Origin: Gottfriedia acidiceleris
Lineage (GTDB): Bacteria; Bacillota; Bacilli; Bacillales; Bacillaceae_G
Reading direction: 5' to 3'
Length of the DNA: 64,000 nt
NCBI RefSeq assembly: GCF_002128425.1
Contig: NZ_NESS01000001.1
Location: 670,149 to 734,148, forward strand
Shown: positions 8,581-16,895 of the stretch, piece after piece
Layout: each line of letters starts with the position of its first letter
How positions within the stretch are numbered: the stretch's first letter is position 1
Position numbers and translations under genes: made by a program
Notes under the pieces: generated by a model
Seen by the model: the letters and a program-made list of their open reading frames with translations, nothing else
Databases searched by the model: none
Told to the model about the DNA's origin: nothing

Positions 8581-8720
8581 TAATATTTTTCTGTTATTAA
8601 TGTTTTTACATAGATATTATCTTCTAGATTTTAGTAAACGTTTACGAAATCATCTTAACATTTTAAAAGGTAAATTTTACTAAATTCCAGTGTCATTTTT
8701 GTGAACAATTTCACACTTTT
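8581..8720. repeat. Duplicated intergenic block A, copy 1
   Basis: This block matches 9911-10048 with scattered changes. Both copies contain CTGTTATT, then GTAAACGTTTAC, then TGTCAT and GTGAA...TTTCACA in the same order. Copy 2 abuts the start of the 62-aa peptide gene at 9930, so copy 1 may be the old promoter of a lost paralogue. Confidence 0.75.
8634..8645. promoter_or_regulatory. GTAAACGTTTAC palindrome, copy 1
   Basis: A perfect 12-bp palindrome with the central CG typical of LacI/CcpA-type operators. An identical copy is at 9963-9974. Confidence 0.5.
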
Positions 8721-8755
8721 TTCTACAGTTGCCTTTAATCCCATTGAAACCCCAT

Positions 8756-8960
8756 AAAATTTAACAACTATGTTTCTATTAACATGCATTATTCCTATAT
8801 TTTTTTGAAAAACAATTTAATCTTCACAAAGGTACTTTTAAAAGTAAAAATTTGTAACGTTTTACTAAAATATTCATAAAAATTCCACTGAATTCATTCC
8901 CAAGATTACTATAATTAAAGACATTATATATTTCATAAAGAGGTAATCGATTTGATAGGG
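8756..8960. repeat. Duplicated intergenic block B, copy 1
   Basis: It closely resembles 10672-10876, the region in front of the LCP gene. Shared stretches include TTTCTATTAACATG, AACGTTTTACTAAAA, ACTGAATTCATTCCC and GATTACTATAATTAAA. In this copy the block leads to GAGGTAATCGAT-TTG, which opens only a 20-codon frame that ends at about 9015, so the gene it once drove is gone. Confidence 0.8.
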
Positions 8961-9302
8961 TTCTCTAATAAATTGCAATCGCATCATCTATCGTATTTTA
9001 TCTTTTATCATTAATACTAATCTCGTTTAATGATTAATTTTGATGAATTAAACTGTTCTATATTACTCTATCCTTATATTTAAGTGTAATTATTGGACTT
9101 TTATACAGTATTTATAAAATATAAAATAGTTTAACCTTATTATTTATAACCATTTTGACGTAGTTACTTGATAAATTTCAGGTTAAGTTTATCAATAATT
9201 AATGATTCAAATTCCGTATTTTTTTCTCATTATTGAAACAAATTAAATAGATAATCTAAGTTATAATAAAAGAGAAAACTAAAAAAGGAGTAATTGAAGA
9301 AT

Positions 9303-9566
9303 ATGGATGAGAATGTTTTTCTAAAGGATGAGAAAGCTTTTCCTTTATATAGAATACTATCTATTTCATCGGGGATGCAGTCTTTATTTATTATGTTAAA
9401 TGGACGTTTTATGATAGAAAGTATCGTGAATGTAGTTGTATCATGTTTATTTTTATTAAGTTACATAATTATTTTTATAATAATGCCTAAAACTAAACGA
9501 AATTATCAATATATTATTTTAAGTTTTCTATTATTTGTATGTGTATCAATATTTATTAGTAAGTGA
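9303..9566 (+). CDS. Small membrane protein, 87-90 aa
   Basis: MDENVFLKDEKAFPLYRILS then three hydrophobic segments (about 25-37, 45-65 and 70-85), ending ISK. The GGAG at 9287-9290 lies 12 bp before this ATG and only 3 bp before an in-frame TTG at 9294, so the start is not settled. The stop codon begins the left arm of a strong bidirectional terminator. Family unknown. Confidence 0.55.
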   Translation: MDENVFLKDEKAFPLYRILSISSGMQSLFIMLNGRFMIESIVNVVVSCLFLLSYIIIFIIMPKTKRNYQYIILSFLLFVCVSIFISK

Positions 9567-9612
9567 ATAGCGGAGGTCAGCATTGAATAATTTGATGCTA
9601 ACCTCCGCTATT
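9566..9612. terminator. Strong bidirectional terminator
   Basis: AATAGCGGAGGT-C-AGCAT (9566-9583) pairs with ATGCT-A-ACCTCCGCTATT (9595-9612). It serves the rightward gene ending at 9566 and the leftward peptide gene ending at 9613. Confidence 0.9.
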
Positions 9613-9729
9613 TTAAATTGTTTCAGTCTTAGTTAGGTATGATTTACTTTTCTTATTGAACATTAATTGACCTGTAAATAAAACTAGTAAATGAAAGGTA
9701 AATAATAATAATATTTTTCCGTTATTCAT
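9613..9729 (-). CDS. Tiny single-helix peptide, 38 aa, paralogue 2
   Basis: MNNGKILLLFTFHLLVLFTG forms one membrane helix, then QLMFNKKSKSYLTKTETI. It is a shorter paralogue of the 62-aa peptide next to it: both start MNN, keep TG-x-LMFNKKSKS after the helix and share the upstream TTAATTAT-TCCTAG sequence. No convincing ribosome site is visible beyond GGAAATAATT, so it may be weakly or not translated. Confidence 0.45.
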   Translation of the reverse strand: MNNGKILLLFTFHLLVLFTGQLMFNKKSKSYLTKTETI

Positions 9730-9741
9730 CTTTAAGCTTAA

Positions 9742-9930
9742 TTATTTCCTAGTGAATCGGCTAAGTTGATATGATCCATTAATAGAAAGAAATGTGTTTG
9801 AAATAGGTTTACTTATAACTTCATTAGTTGGGCATGATTTACTTTTCTTATTGAACATTAATGGTCCTGTTAATAATAAAACTAGTAAAAAGGTTGGTAA
9901 AAAAATAAATAATATTTCTCTGTTATTCAT
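9742..9930 (-). CDS. Tiny single-helix peptide, 62 aa, paralogue 1
   Basis: MNNREILFIFLPTFLLVLLL is an N-terminal membrane helix followed by TGPLMFNKKSKSCPTNEVIS and a basic tail ending SRFTRK. It lies head to tail with the 38-aa paralogue, 12 bp apart. The upstream region carries the GTAAACGTTTAC palindrome. One helix with a basic tail is compatible with a toxin, peptide pheromone or small regulator; I cannot choose between these. Confidence 0.5.
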   Translation of the reverse strand: MNNREILFIFLPTFLLVLLLTGPLMFNKKSKSCPTNEVISKPISNTFLSINGSYQLSRFTRK

Positions 9931-10048
9931 GTTTCGAACTTAATTATCTCCTAGTATTTTTAGTAAACGTTTACGTAATTATCTTAGCATCTAGTAAGGT
10001 AAAATACTAAAACTCCTTGTCATATTTGTGAATATTTTCACAATAAAA
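9911..10048. repeat. Duplicated intergenic block A, copy 2
   Basis: Second copy of the block at 8581-8720. Here it forms the upstream region and first codons of the 62-aa peptide gene, so the block is probably that gene's promoter region. Confidence 0.75.
9963..9974. promoter_or_regulatory. GTAAACGTTTAC palindrome, copy 2
   Basis: Identical to the 12-bp palindrome at 8634-8645, about 33 bp upstream of the 62-aa peptide start. Likely operator. Confidence 0.5.
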
Positions 10049-10261
10049 AGTTACTTCATGACTAAATGAAATAGAAAAATAACTATTCCTCCATTATCTG
10101 GTATCTTCGTCATTCAAGAAACTCCTTTTTAGAAGAATTAAAGTAACGTCTATATAATGGCATTCAATTTTTCCGTTAACTTCACATAGTGTTCGATTAT
10201 TCCCATAATATACCTTTTGAAATATGATAAGCTTAAAGAAAATACTTTAAGGAGCTGGATT

Positions 10262-10432
10262 ATGTTTAAATCAGCAGTAATAATTAGTTTTCTTATAGTA
10301 GTTATACTAAGTACCTATTTTCTAATGCAAAGAGAGTGGCAAAGTGCTATAACAATTTGGACTATTTATGGTGGTATTTTATCTATTGCAGTTTACTTTT
10401 CTTTTTATCAAAAAAAGAAAAAAGTAAACTAA
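10262..10432 (+). CDS. Small two-helix membrane protein, 56 aa
   Basis: MFKSAVIISFLIVVILSTYF is helix 1, QREWQSA the loop, ITIWTIYGGILSIAVYFSFY helix 2, and QKKKKVN a basic tail. AAGGAG at 10249-10254 lies 7 bp before this ATG, which is why I prefer it to an upstream in-frame TTG at 10217. Family unknown. Confidence 0.6.
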   Translation: MFKSAVIISFLIVVILSTYFLMQREWQSAITIWTIYGGILSIAVYFSFYQKKKKVN

Positions 10433-10671
10433 TATCTATTCACCAATAAACATACCAATACTTGTTGGTACTGTAGATTCACCCATTATAAAATTTAATC
10501 GACTCAATAGTTTTGACTCTGTAGGTTCTTCTATCACTAGACGAGCCTTTGTTTTTTAGGAAATTTATAATTAAAAATATTAGCCCTCTTCCATTAAACC
10601 TTTTAGCAATAAAGGTTTATAAATAGCTTCCATTTCTTCGTTTAGTAATATACACAATTAGAAAACTCTAT
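10433..10671. other. Intergenic, no gene seen
   Basis: No supported frame. A weak AAACCTTT/AAAGGTTT hairpin lies at about 10597-10619. Block B copy 2 follows. Confidence 0.4.
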
Positions 10672-10876
10672 GAAAATTTAACTAATATGATTTCTATTAA
10701 CATGTATTATTCTGATATTATTATTGAAAACTATTTAATCTTCACAAGGTATTTCTAAAAGTAAAAATTTGAAACGTTTTACTAAAACATTCACAAAAAT
10801 TCTACTGAATTCATTCCCGTGATTACTATAATTAAAAACATTAAAAAATATTACATTAAGGGGTGATCGATTTTTT
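10672..10876. repeat. Duplicated intergenic block B, copy 2
   Basis: Second copy of 8756-8960, here directly in front of the LCP gene and therefore the likely promoter region. It carries GATTACTATAATTAAA with a TATAAT-like element. Confidence 0.8.
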
Positions 10877-10917
10877 ACTAAACTTTAATGAAAGGAACTG
10901 TAAGGAAACGGAGAACT

Positions 10918-11835
10918 ATGAATAGAAACCTTAAGAAAAACAAGAAAAGTCTACTATTAAAGGCAATTTTAATCCTAGTAATTCTACTATCAGGTACACT
11001 ATGTTATGGATTCTATCAATATTATAAAGGAATTCAATTAGGTGAAGAAAACACTAATAAACAAACAATAAAATTTAATTCTAAAAAAATAACTAATAAA
11101 ACTAACATCCTATTATTAGGAGAAGATGCTCGCAAAAAAGGAGAAAGCTCTCGAACTGATTCAATTATGATCTTACAATACAATAAAAAACACGAAACAA
11201 AGTTAGTTTCGATTATGAGGGATAGTTATGTTCCGATTCCGGGATATGGAAAACATAAGATTAACGCAGCTTATTCTTTTGGAGGGGTTGAACTTCTACG
11301 ACAAACAATTCAACAAAATTTTGGAATCGAAATTGAATATTATGCAATAATTGATTTCAAAGGTTTTGAAGAAATGATTGATGAAATTGCCCCAAAAGGA
11401 GTAACAATTAATGTAGAAAAACCAATGAAAAGTCATATCGGAGTTAGTCTTCAACCCGGGGTTCAACAATTAAATGGAAAAGAACTCTTAGGTTATGCAA
11501 GATTCAGACATGATGCTAGAGGTGATTTCGATCGTGTTGTTAGACAACAAAAAGTAATGGAAGCTATTAAGTCCCAAGTACTTACTTTTAAAGGAATTGC
11601 AAGTTTACCTAAAACATTGGGTATTGTCCAACCTTATATTCAAACCAACATGTCTACAATAGACATATTAAAAATAGCGTCTGATTACATAGTTAAAGGT
11701 AAGGATAAAGATGTAGAAACATTTCGAATTCCTGTAGATGGTGCATTTACACCAAAAAGATATGAAAAAGCCGGTGAAGTATTAGAACTAGATGATGAAA
11801 AAAACAAAGAGGCATTGCAGTTATTTTTAAATTAA
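10918..11835 (+). CDS. LytR-CpsA-Psr (LCP) family cell-wall transferase
   Basis: An N-terminal helix (about residues 12-34) anchors a large extracellular LCP domain. Motifs include NILLLGEDAR, SRTDSIMILQ, KLVSIMRDSYVPIPGYGKHK with INAAYSFGG, and FRHDARGDFDRVVRQQ. The Arg and Asp residues there bind the polyprenyl pyrophosphate of the substrate. LCP enzymes attach wall teichoic acids or other glycopolymers to peptidoglycan. I start at the ATG after CGGAG at 10918; an ATG at 10888 lacks a ribosome site. The protein is 305 aa, normal for the family. Its promoter block is duplicated at 8756-8960. Confidence 0.92.
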   Translation: MNRNLKKNKKSLLLKAILILVILLSGTLCYGFYQYYKGIQLGEENTNKQTIKFNSKKITNKTNILLLGEDARKKGESSRTDSIMILQYNKKHETKLVSIMRDSYVPIPGYGKHKINAAYSFGGVELLRQTIQQNFGIEIEYYAIIDFKGFEEMIDEIAPKGVTINVEKPMKSHIGVSLQPGVQQLNGKELLGYARFRHDARGDFDRVVRQQKVMEAIKSQVLTFKGIASLPKTLGIVQPYIQTNMSTIDILKIASDYIVKGKDKDVETFRIPVDGAFTPKRYEKAGEVLELDDEKNKEALQLFLN

Positions 11836-11836
11836 C

Positions 11837-11861
11837 AAAAGGACGCAAAATGCGTCCTTTT
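11837..11861. terminator. Terminator of the LCP gene
   Basis: AAAAGGACGCA-AAA-TGCGTCCTTTT is a perfect 11-bp stem just after the stop codon. It also faces the convergent operon. Confidence 0.9.
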
Positions 11862-11883
11862 AAATAGTCCTTCTATTAAACTA

Positions 11884-12792
11884 TTATCTTACTGTCTCCA
11901 ATTTAGTATAACTCAAATTCTTCCCAAAAAATCCCTTAAGCTCCCCAACCAATTCCTGGAACACCGGATGCTCATGATACATAAAATCATTATGCTTACC
12001 ATCAATAATATACAGCTCTTTAGGCTCCGCTGCCGCCTCAAAAAACTGAACCGACTCATCAACTGGATGCAAAAGATTATCCTTACCATGCGCCACAAAC
12101 AATGGACACTCAATATCCTGCGCAATCTTCTCCGCATTCATATTAATAATCGAGTCCGTAAACTGCAACTGAGTCAACTTACCAAACGGTGATAAAATAG
12201 CAAGCTCTTTCTGAACATAATCATTAGTCGCCTCATCCAATGGATAATGAATAAATGGATCCTCATATTTCGAACTTCCAGTCGTTACACGAAGAACACG
12301 ATCCGCTTCAACTGTCTTCTTAATATCCACCCACTCAACATAAGAATGAATTGATTTTAACCATCTTTCACCATTAAAGAAACCATTTAAAGCAGCAACC
12401 GACTTAACTCGATCATCTGATGCTGCAACACGTACAACGTTAGAAGCACCCATACCCCATCCAATTAATCCAATGTTTTCAGGATCAACTTCTTCTTGGA
12501 TTGATAAGAATGTAATCGCATTTTTAATATCCTGTACTTGCTCATCTAAAATAACTCGTCCTGGAGTTCCTTCACTTTTTGCGAATCCACGGTAGTCAAA
12601 TCCAAGGCAAACATACCCAGCTTCAGTCATGTTACGAGCAAATAATCGTGGATAGAATTCGTTAAAGCCATTGTATCCAGAGTTAGGAATGATCGCCGGT
12701 CTCTTTTCTCCTGGTTGGTAATCATCTGGTAAGTAAATCGTTCCATCTAATTTAAACCCTTCACTATAAAAACTAATTTGACGTTCTTTCAT
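11884..12792 (-). CDS. Alpha/beta hydrolase family protein, nucleophile Ser absent
   Basis: A 302-aa alpha/beta hydrolase of the dienelactone-hydrolase/YcjY type. The strand-5 elbow reads LIGWGMGAS, so the usual G-x-S-x-G nucleophile is Gly at about residue 113. The acid (FVAHGKDNLLHP) and base (IDGKHNDFMYHEH) regions remain. It may therefore be a lyase-like or non-hydrolytic member, or use the later Ser. The start is ATG at 12792 after GGAGGG, 2 bp from the MmgE/PrpD stop, so it is the last gene of the OpuC-type operon. Role: probably processing the imported compound (inference). Confidence 0.8.
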   Translation of the reverse strand: MKERQISFYSEGFKLDGTIYLPDDYQPGEKRPAIIPNSGYNGFNEFYPRLFARNMTEAGYVCLGFDYRGFAKSEGTPGRVILDEQVQDIKNAITFLSIQEEVDPENIGLIGWGMGASNVVRVAASDDRVKSVAALNGFFNGERWLKSIHSYVEWVDIKKTVEADRVLRVTTGSSKYEDPFIHYPLDEATNDYVQKELAILSPFGKLTQLQFTDSIINMNAEKIAQDIECPLFVAHGKDNLLHPVDESVQFFEAAAEPKELYIIDGKHNDFMYHEHPVFQELVGELKGFFGKNLSYTKLETVR

Positions 12793-12794
12793 TA

Positions 12795-14120
12795 TTAAAT
12801 CCCTCCGATTTTTATTCGTTCGCTTAATTCGCGAATGCTTTTTAGATTTTCGATTGTTTGAATACATTGATACAATTCTTCACATTGTTTATTTCCTAAA
12901 ATAGGGGCTACAAGACTAGTAAACTTTTGCTTTTTTTCATCAGCAGTTAATGGTTGATCATAGTCACCTCTTGCTTGATGAATCCCAGAAAAATAATGAT
13001 TTCCTTCAGTATCTACAATTTCAACATGACTAAGTGCCTTTTTAGGAAATTCATTATTTAGCTCGTCATTTACATAAACCTCAATCTTCTCCATCAATCT
13101 AGCAATCTCTGGATTTTCTAATTCATTCATTACTTGATTTGGTCCAACTTCACCCGAATATAGATACGCAGCAATTGGAAAGGTTAAATTATATTGTGCT
13201 TCTTCTGTATTCTTTGGCATGCTTCTATTTAATCTAGCTGACTCTGTAAAGGTAAAAACGTTTATTTTATGAATCTTGTCTATGCTTACATCATACTTTT
13301 CTACTATTTCCTTCATAGCTTCGATCCCTGGTTGTGCCCATCTACAGCAAGCATAAGGTTTAAAATACAGTTCTTCTATTTTATAGTTTGAGCCACTGTC
13401 AGATAAAAATGGAATCGCTTCTTTCATTTCAAACAGAGATGGAATTCCAGTAAATCCTTCTTTTGCCAAGTAAGCTGCACCAGTTCCCGTCATACTTCCC
13501 CAGCCAATCGCATCCTTCAACATGGAGGGCGTTTCAATACAGCGCATCATCGGTGAGTAAGTAGATTGATATTCAGCTATACCGAGAGCATGTTTCATCT
13601 CATCTGCATTTAAACCAATTACTCTACTTACCCCAACTGCTGCACCAACCGCTCCCCACGATCCGGTACAATGGTATTCTGGACGAAGCTGATGGACAAG
13701 AATTCCAGCTCTAATCGCTACTTCATAGGCAACCAAAAGAGAAGACATAAATTCTTCACCCGAACGATTGTATTCTTCTGCAGCTGCAAACACTGCTGGA
13801 AAAACGATCGCACCGGGATGTCCTTTTGTTAGGCGATGGCCATCGTCCATGTCTAGTGCATTTGCAGCTGTTGCATTGACTAGAGCTGCTCCAGTTACAC
13901 TTAATTTCAAATGGCTCATGAAGATGGAGCAACTGCCTTTTCCATACTGAGTTTCGGAAAATCTTTTGACCATTTCAAAGACTTGTGTTGTAGTTCCAGC
14001 AATTGTACATGCAATACTATCTGCCAATGCTTCTTTTAATGCCATCTTGGTTTTCGTAGGAACCATAGAATACGATTCCTTCATGATAAAATCCACCAAA
14101 TTCTCAGAAGTAATTAGCAA
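12795..14120 (-). CDS. MmgE/PrpD family protein
   Basis: A 441-aa member of the MmgE/PrpD (2-methylcitrate dehydratase) fold. The conserved core includes NALDMDDGHRLTKGHPGAIV near residue 88, HCTGSWGAVGAAVGV near 150, and KPYACCRWAQPGIEA near 255. Family enzymes act on polycarboxylates (2-methylcitrate dehydratase; cis-aconitate decarboxylase is a relative). It starts at TTG after GAGGATGTGA. Being inside an ABC-transporter operon rather than next to prpB/prpC argues for another substrate, delivered by that transporter. Confidence 0.88.
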   Translation of the reverse strand: MLITSENLVDFIMKESYSMVPTKTKMALKEALADSIACTIAGTTTQVFEMVKRFSETQYGKGSCSIFMSHLKLSVTGAALVNATAANALDMDDGHRLTKGHPGAIVFPAVFAAAEEYNRSGEEFMSSLLVAYEVAIRAGILVHQLRPEYHCTGSWGAVGAAVGVSRVIGLNADEMKHALGIAEYQSTYSPMMRCIETPSMLKDAIGWGSMTGTGAAYLAKEGFTGIPSLFEMKEAIPFLSDSGSNYKIEELYFKPYACCRWAQPGIEAMKEIVEKYDVSIDKIHKINVFTFTESARLNRSMPKNTEEAQYNLTFPIAAYLYSGEVGPNQVMNELENPEIARLMEKIEVYVNDELNNEFPKKALSHVEIVDTEGNHYFSGIHQARGDYDQPLTADEKKQKFTSLVAPILGNKQCEELYQCIQTIENLKSIRELSERIKIGGI

Positions 14121-14146
14121 CGAATCACATCCTCATCGGTTAACCT

Positions 14147-15073
14147 TTATTTTTTCGTTAACCCTTCTTTATCCAACCAATCTCGACTTACTTCTGTAAC
14201 GTCTTTGTGCTCTACGTCAACAGAGTAATTCAGTGCCATCATTGTTTCATTATCAAGTAAACCAGCAAGCTTATTTAATAGCTTAGGAACTTCCGGATAT
14301 TTTTTAGCAACCTTTTCACTTACAACAGGTACACCATTATAAGCTGGGAAGAATTGCTTATCGTCTTCAAGACTTATCAGTTTAAAGCCTTTGATTCGTC
14401 CATCTGTCGCAAAACCTACTGAAACGTCTACTTGACCATCTTTTAATGCATTGTAAAGTAAACCAGAATCCATTTTTACTACGTTTTTAGCAGGGAATTT
14501 AAAGTCGTATTTCTTTTGAAGACCTTTTACGCCATCTTCACGAGCGTAAAATTCTGCATTAGATGCAAACTTTAGCTTTTTTGGATTACTTTTTACTAAA
14601 TCAGCTAAATCAGAGATTGTTTTGATTCCTAATTTATCAGCTGTATCTTGCTTCATTAAAATCGCATAAGTGTTGTTAAAGTTCGCTTTATCCAACCATT
14701 CGATTCCTTTTTTCTCATCATTTGCTTTTACTTTTTCATACGCTTTATCGGAGTCAGTTTCGACTTTTTGTTTTTGGTAAACGACTAAACCTGTACCTGT
14801 GTATTCCCAGTACGTATCGATTTGACCATTTTCTAATGCTGAGCGAACAACGGTACTACCCATGTTGCTTGCTTCTTCAACTTCATAGCCATTTTCTTTT
14901 AAGTAAATCGATGTAATTTTAGAAAGAACTTGTTGCTCTGTAAAATCCTTGCCACCAACTGTAATTTTACCTTTGTCAGATCCACCTCCTTCATTGCTTG
15001 TTTTTGAACTATTACAAGCCGTTAAAGAGAATAACAGCATAGCTGAAACTAACATTGTGCCGAATTTTTTCAT
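14147..15073 (-). CDS. OpuC-type substrate-binding lipoprotein
   Basis: Lipoprotein signal MKKFGTMLVSAMLLFSLTAC with lipobox LTA-C, then GKITVGGKDFTEQQVLSKI, the hallmark start of the glycine betaine/choline/carnitine (OpuAC/ProX-type) binding domain. Later motifs ENGQIDTYWEYTGTG and DGQVDVSVGFATDGRIKG also fit. I start at 15073 because AAAGGAGG precedes it by 7 bp. It is the fourth transporter gene of the operon. The substrate need not be an osmolyte, given the catabolic genes downstream. Confidence 0.92.
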   Translation of the reverse strand: MKKFGTMLVSAMLLFSLTACNSSKTSNEGGGSDKGKITVGGKDFTEQQVLSKITSIYLKENGYEVEEASNMGSTVVRSALENGQIDTYWEYTGTGLVVYQKQKVETDSDKAYEKVKANDEKKGIEWLDKANFNNTYAILMKQDTADKLGIKTISDLADLVKSNPKKLKFASNAEFYAREDGVKGLQKKYDFKFPAKNVVKMDSGLLYNALKDGQVDVSVGFATDGRIKGFKLISLEDDKQFFPAYNGVPVVSEKVAKKYPEVPKLLNKLAGLLDNETMMALNYSVDVEHKDVTEVSRDWLDKEGLTKK

Positions 15074-15096
15074 CCTAATTCCTCCTTTAAATGTCA

Positions 15097-15834
15097 CTAA
15101 GCTGCTTCATTTGTTCGTCGAAGGCCTCGTGGAATGATGACTTTTTCAAGTCTTCCAAGTATAAAATCAAGAATAATAGCAAGTAAGATAACAGGAACAG
15201 CTCCAGATAGGATGATGCCAGTATCGTAAAGCGAGATTCCTGTAAAAATTAAATCGCCTAAACCTCCGCCTCCAATTAGGAAGGCTAATGCTGCAGTACC
15301 AACATTGATCACGACTGATGTTCGGACTCCTGCCATGATGGCATACATCGCATTTGGAAGTTCCAATTTAAAAAAGAGTTGTTTCGAGCTCATTCCCATT
15401 CCTCGTCCAGCATCGATAATTTGCGGATTCACATTTTCAATGCCCGCTACCGTATTACGTAATATAGGAAGTAATGAATTAAACCAAAGCGCAAAAATCG
15501 CAGTTTGCCAACCTAATCCAAAGTAACTCATCACAAGTGCAAGGATCGCTAAGCTTGGTACCGTTTGACCGATATTGGCAAAGTTCAAAACAATCCAATC
15601 ATACTTTTTAAATTTAGGTCGAGTAACTAGAATCCCTAGTGGCACTGCAGTTCCAATCGAAAGCACTGCCGAAATGCCGACTAGTTTTAAATGCTCGATG
15701 GTTAAATTGATCAGATCATCTGGATTATCAATAATGAATTTAAATGTGCCCATAGTATAAGCAAAAACTAGAATAGCCAGTGCAATGACACCTAAACCAA
15801 TTTTCACTAGTTTTTCTGTCTTTTTACTAGTCAA
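15097..15834 (-). CDS. OpuC-type ABC permease (2nd)
   Basis: A 245-aa permease with about six helices and the inner-membrane signature around GRGMGMSSKQLFFKLELPNA (EAA loop), AGVRTSVVINVGTAALAFLI and GGGGLGDLIFTGIS, all typical of OpuCB/OpuCD/ProW-like proteins. It starts TTG after AAGGAGGG. It pairs with the permease at 16896 to make a heterodimeric channel with the ATPase between them. Confidence 0.92.
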   Translation of the reverse strand: MTSKKTEKLVKIGLGVIALAILVFAYTMGTFKFIIDNPDDLINLTIEHLKLVGISAVLSIGTAVPLGILVTRPKFKKYDWIVLNFANIGQTVPSLAILALVMSYFGLGWQTAIFALWFNSLLPILRNTVAGIENVNPQIIDAGRGMGMSSKQLFFKLELPNAMYAIMAGVRTSVVINVGTAALAFLIGGGGLGDLIFTGISLYDTGIILSGAVPVILLAIILDFILGRLEKVIIPRGLRRTNEAA

Positions 15835-15847
15835 AAAACCACCCTCC

Positions 15848-16846
15848 TTACCTTACAATTGAAAAATCTTTCGGATGAATTTCAGTTAAAAAGCTAAAGT
15901 CAGAGACTCGTAGAATTCCCATATATCTGTTGTTTTCATCGACAACACATGCTTCTCCGTTCGGAGCTGCTAAAAGAATAGCTAGAGCTGTTTTCAAATT
16001 CTCATTTACTGAGATTACTTGTCCATGCCATTCATGATTCGAAATGTTCTTTTTAAAACCATCCATTAATAAAACTAGATCTCTTACTTTTAATAACGTT
16101 AATCGTTTTAGTGATCGTTCTTCACCGACAAAGTCACTAACAAAGCTATTTTTTGGATTAGATAAGATTTCATCAGGTGTTCCAAACTGCATCAGTTTTC
16201 CTGTATTAAAAATTGCAATTTTATCAGCTAATTTAATTGCCTCATCAATATCATGACTAACAAAAAGAATCGTTTTCTTCATTTCTTTTTGGATTTTCAG
16301 AAACTCATTTTGTAAGTGGTCTCGAATAACTGGATCAAGTGCTCCAAACGGTTCATCCATTAACATAACAGGCGGATCTGCAGCTAGGGCACGCGCAATT
16401 CCGATTCGTTGCTGCTGGCCACCTGATAATTCATATGGATAACGCTTTTGAAATTGCCCCGCATCTAATCCCATCATATCCATCAGTTCACTATATCTTT
16501 TCTTCATTTTGCCCTGATCCCAACCGAGCATTTTCGGGACAACGTTAATATTTTCTTCAATCGTCATATTTGGAAATAATCCATTATGTTGGATCACGTA
16601 CCCGATCGATCTGCGAAGTTTAATCATATCCATTGAATGAACATCTTTCCCATTCACTTCAATCTTTCCGCTAGTAATTGGAATTAATCTGTTCACCATT
16701 CGTAGTAAAGTCGTCTTTCCACATCCTGAAGGTCCAAGGAATACACAAATTTCTCCTTCTTCAACATGGAAATTGATTTCGTTAACAGCTGTCACATTCT
16801 TGTTACCGCTTTCATAAACCTTCGTGACATTCTTGAATTCTATCAT
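15848..16846 (-). CDS. OpuC-type ABC transporter ATPase
   Basis: 332 aa. Walker A GPSGCGKTT near residue 38, Q-loop VIQHNGLFPNMT, signature LSGGQQQRIGIARA near 140, Walker B VMLMDEPFGALDP, H-loop VSHDIDEA. The C-terminal 90 residues hold a single CBS-like half (GEACVVDENNRYMGILRVSD) where OpuCA/OpuBA have regulatory CBS domains, so osmotic gating may be reduced. Encoded 13 bp upstream of the second permease. Confidence 0.93.
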   Translation of the reverse strand: MIEFKNVTKVYESGNKNVTAVNEINFHVEEGEICVFLGPSGCGKTTLLRMVNRLIPITSGKIEVNGKDVHSMDMIKLRRSIGYVIQHNGLFPNMTIEENINVVPKMLGWDQGKMKKRYSELMDMMGLDAGQFQKRYPYELSGGQQQRIGIARALAADPPVMLMDEPFGALDPVIRDHLQNEFLKIQKEMKKTILFVSHDIDEAIKLADKIAIFNTGKLMQFGTPDEILSNPKNSFVSDFVGEERSLKRLTLLKVRDLVLLMDGFKKNISNHEWHGQVISVNENLKTALAILLAAPNGEACVVDENNRYMGILRVSDFSFLTEIHPKDFSIVR

Positions 16847-16895
16847 TAAACTCCACCTTCCTTCTCATTTCGTATATCTCATTTATTACTAGTGC

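Noticed and set aside
8950..9015. 20-codon frame after block B copy 1
   Set aside because: Too short and unlike the LCP gene; taken as the vestige of a lost gene.
8634..9974. GTAAACGTTTAC as CcpA cre sites
   Set aside because: The palindrome lacks the flanking TG...CA of cre, and the genes have no carbon-control link; only a generic operator is claimed.
11913..12192. Two short frames inside the alpha/beta hydrolase gene
   Set aside because: Shadow frames with biased, unlikely protein composition.
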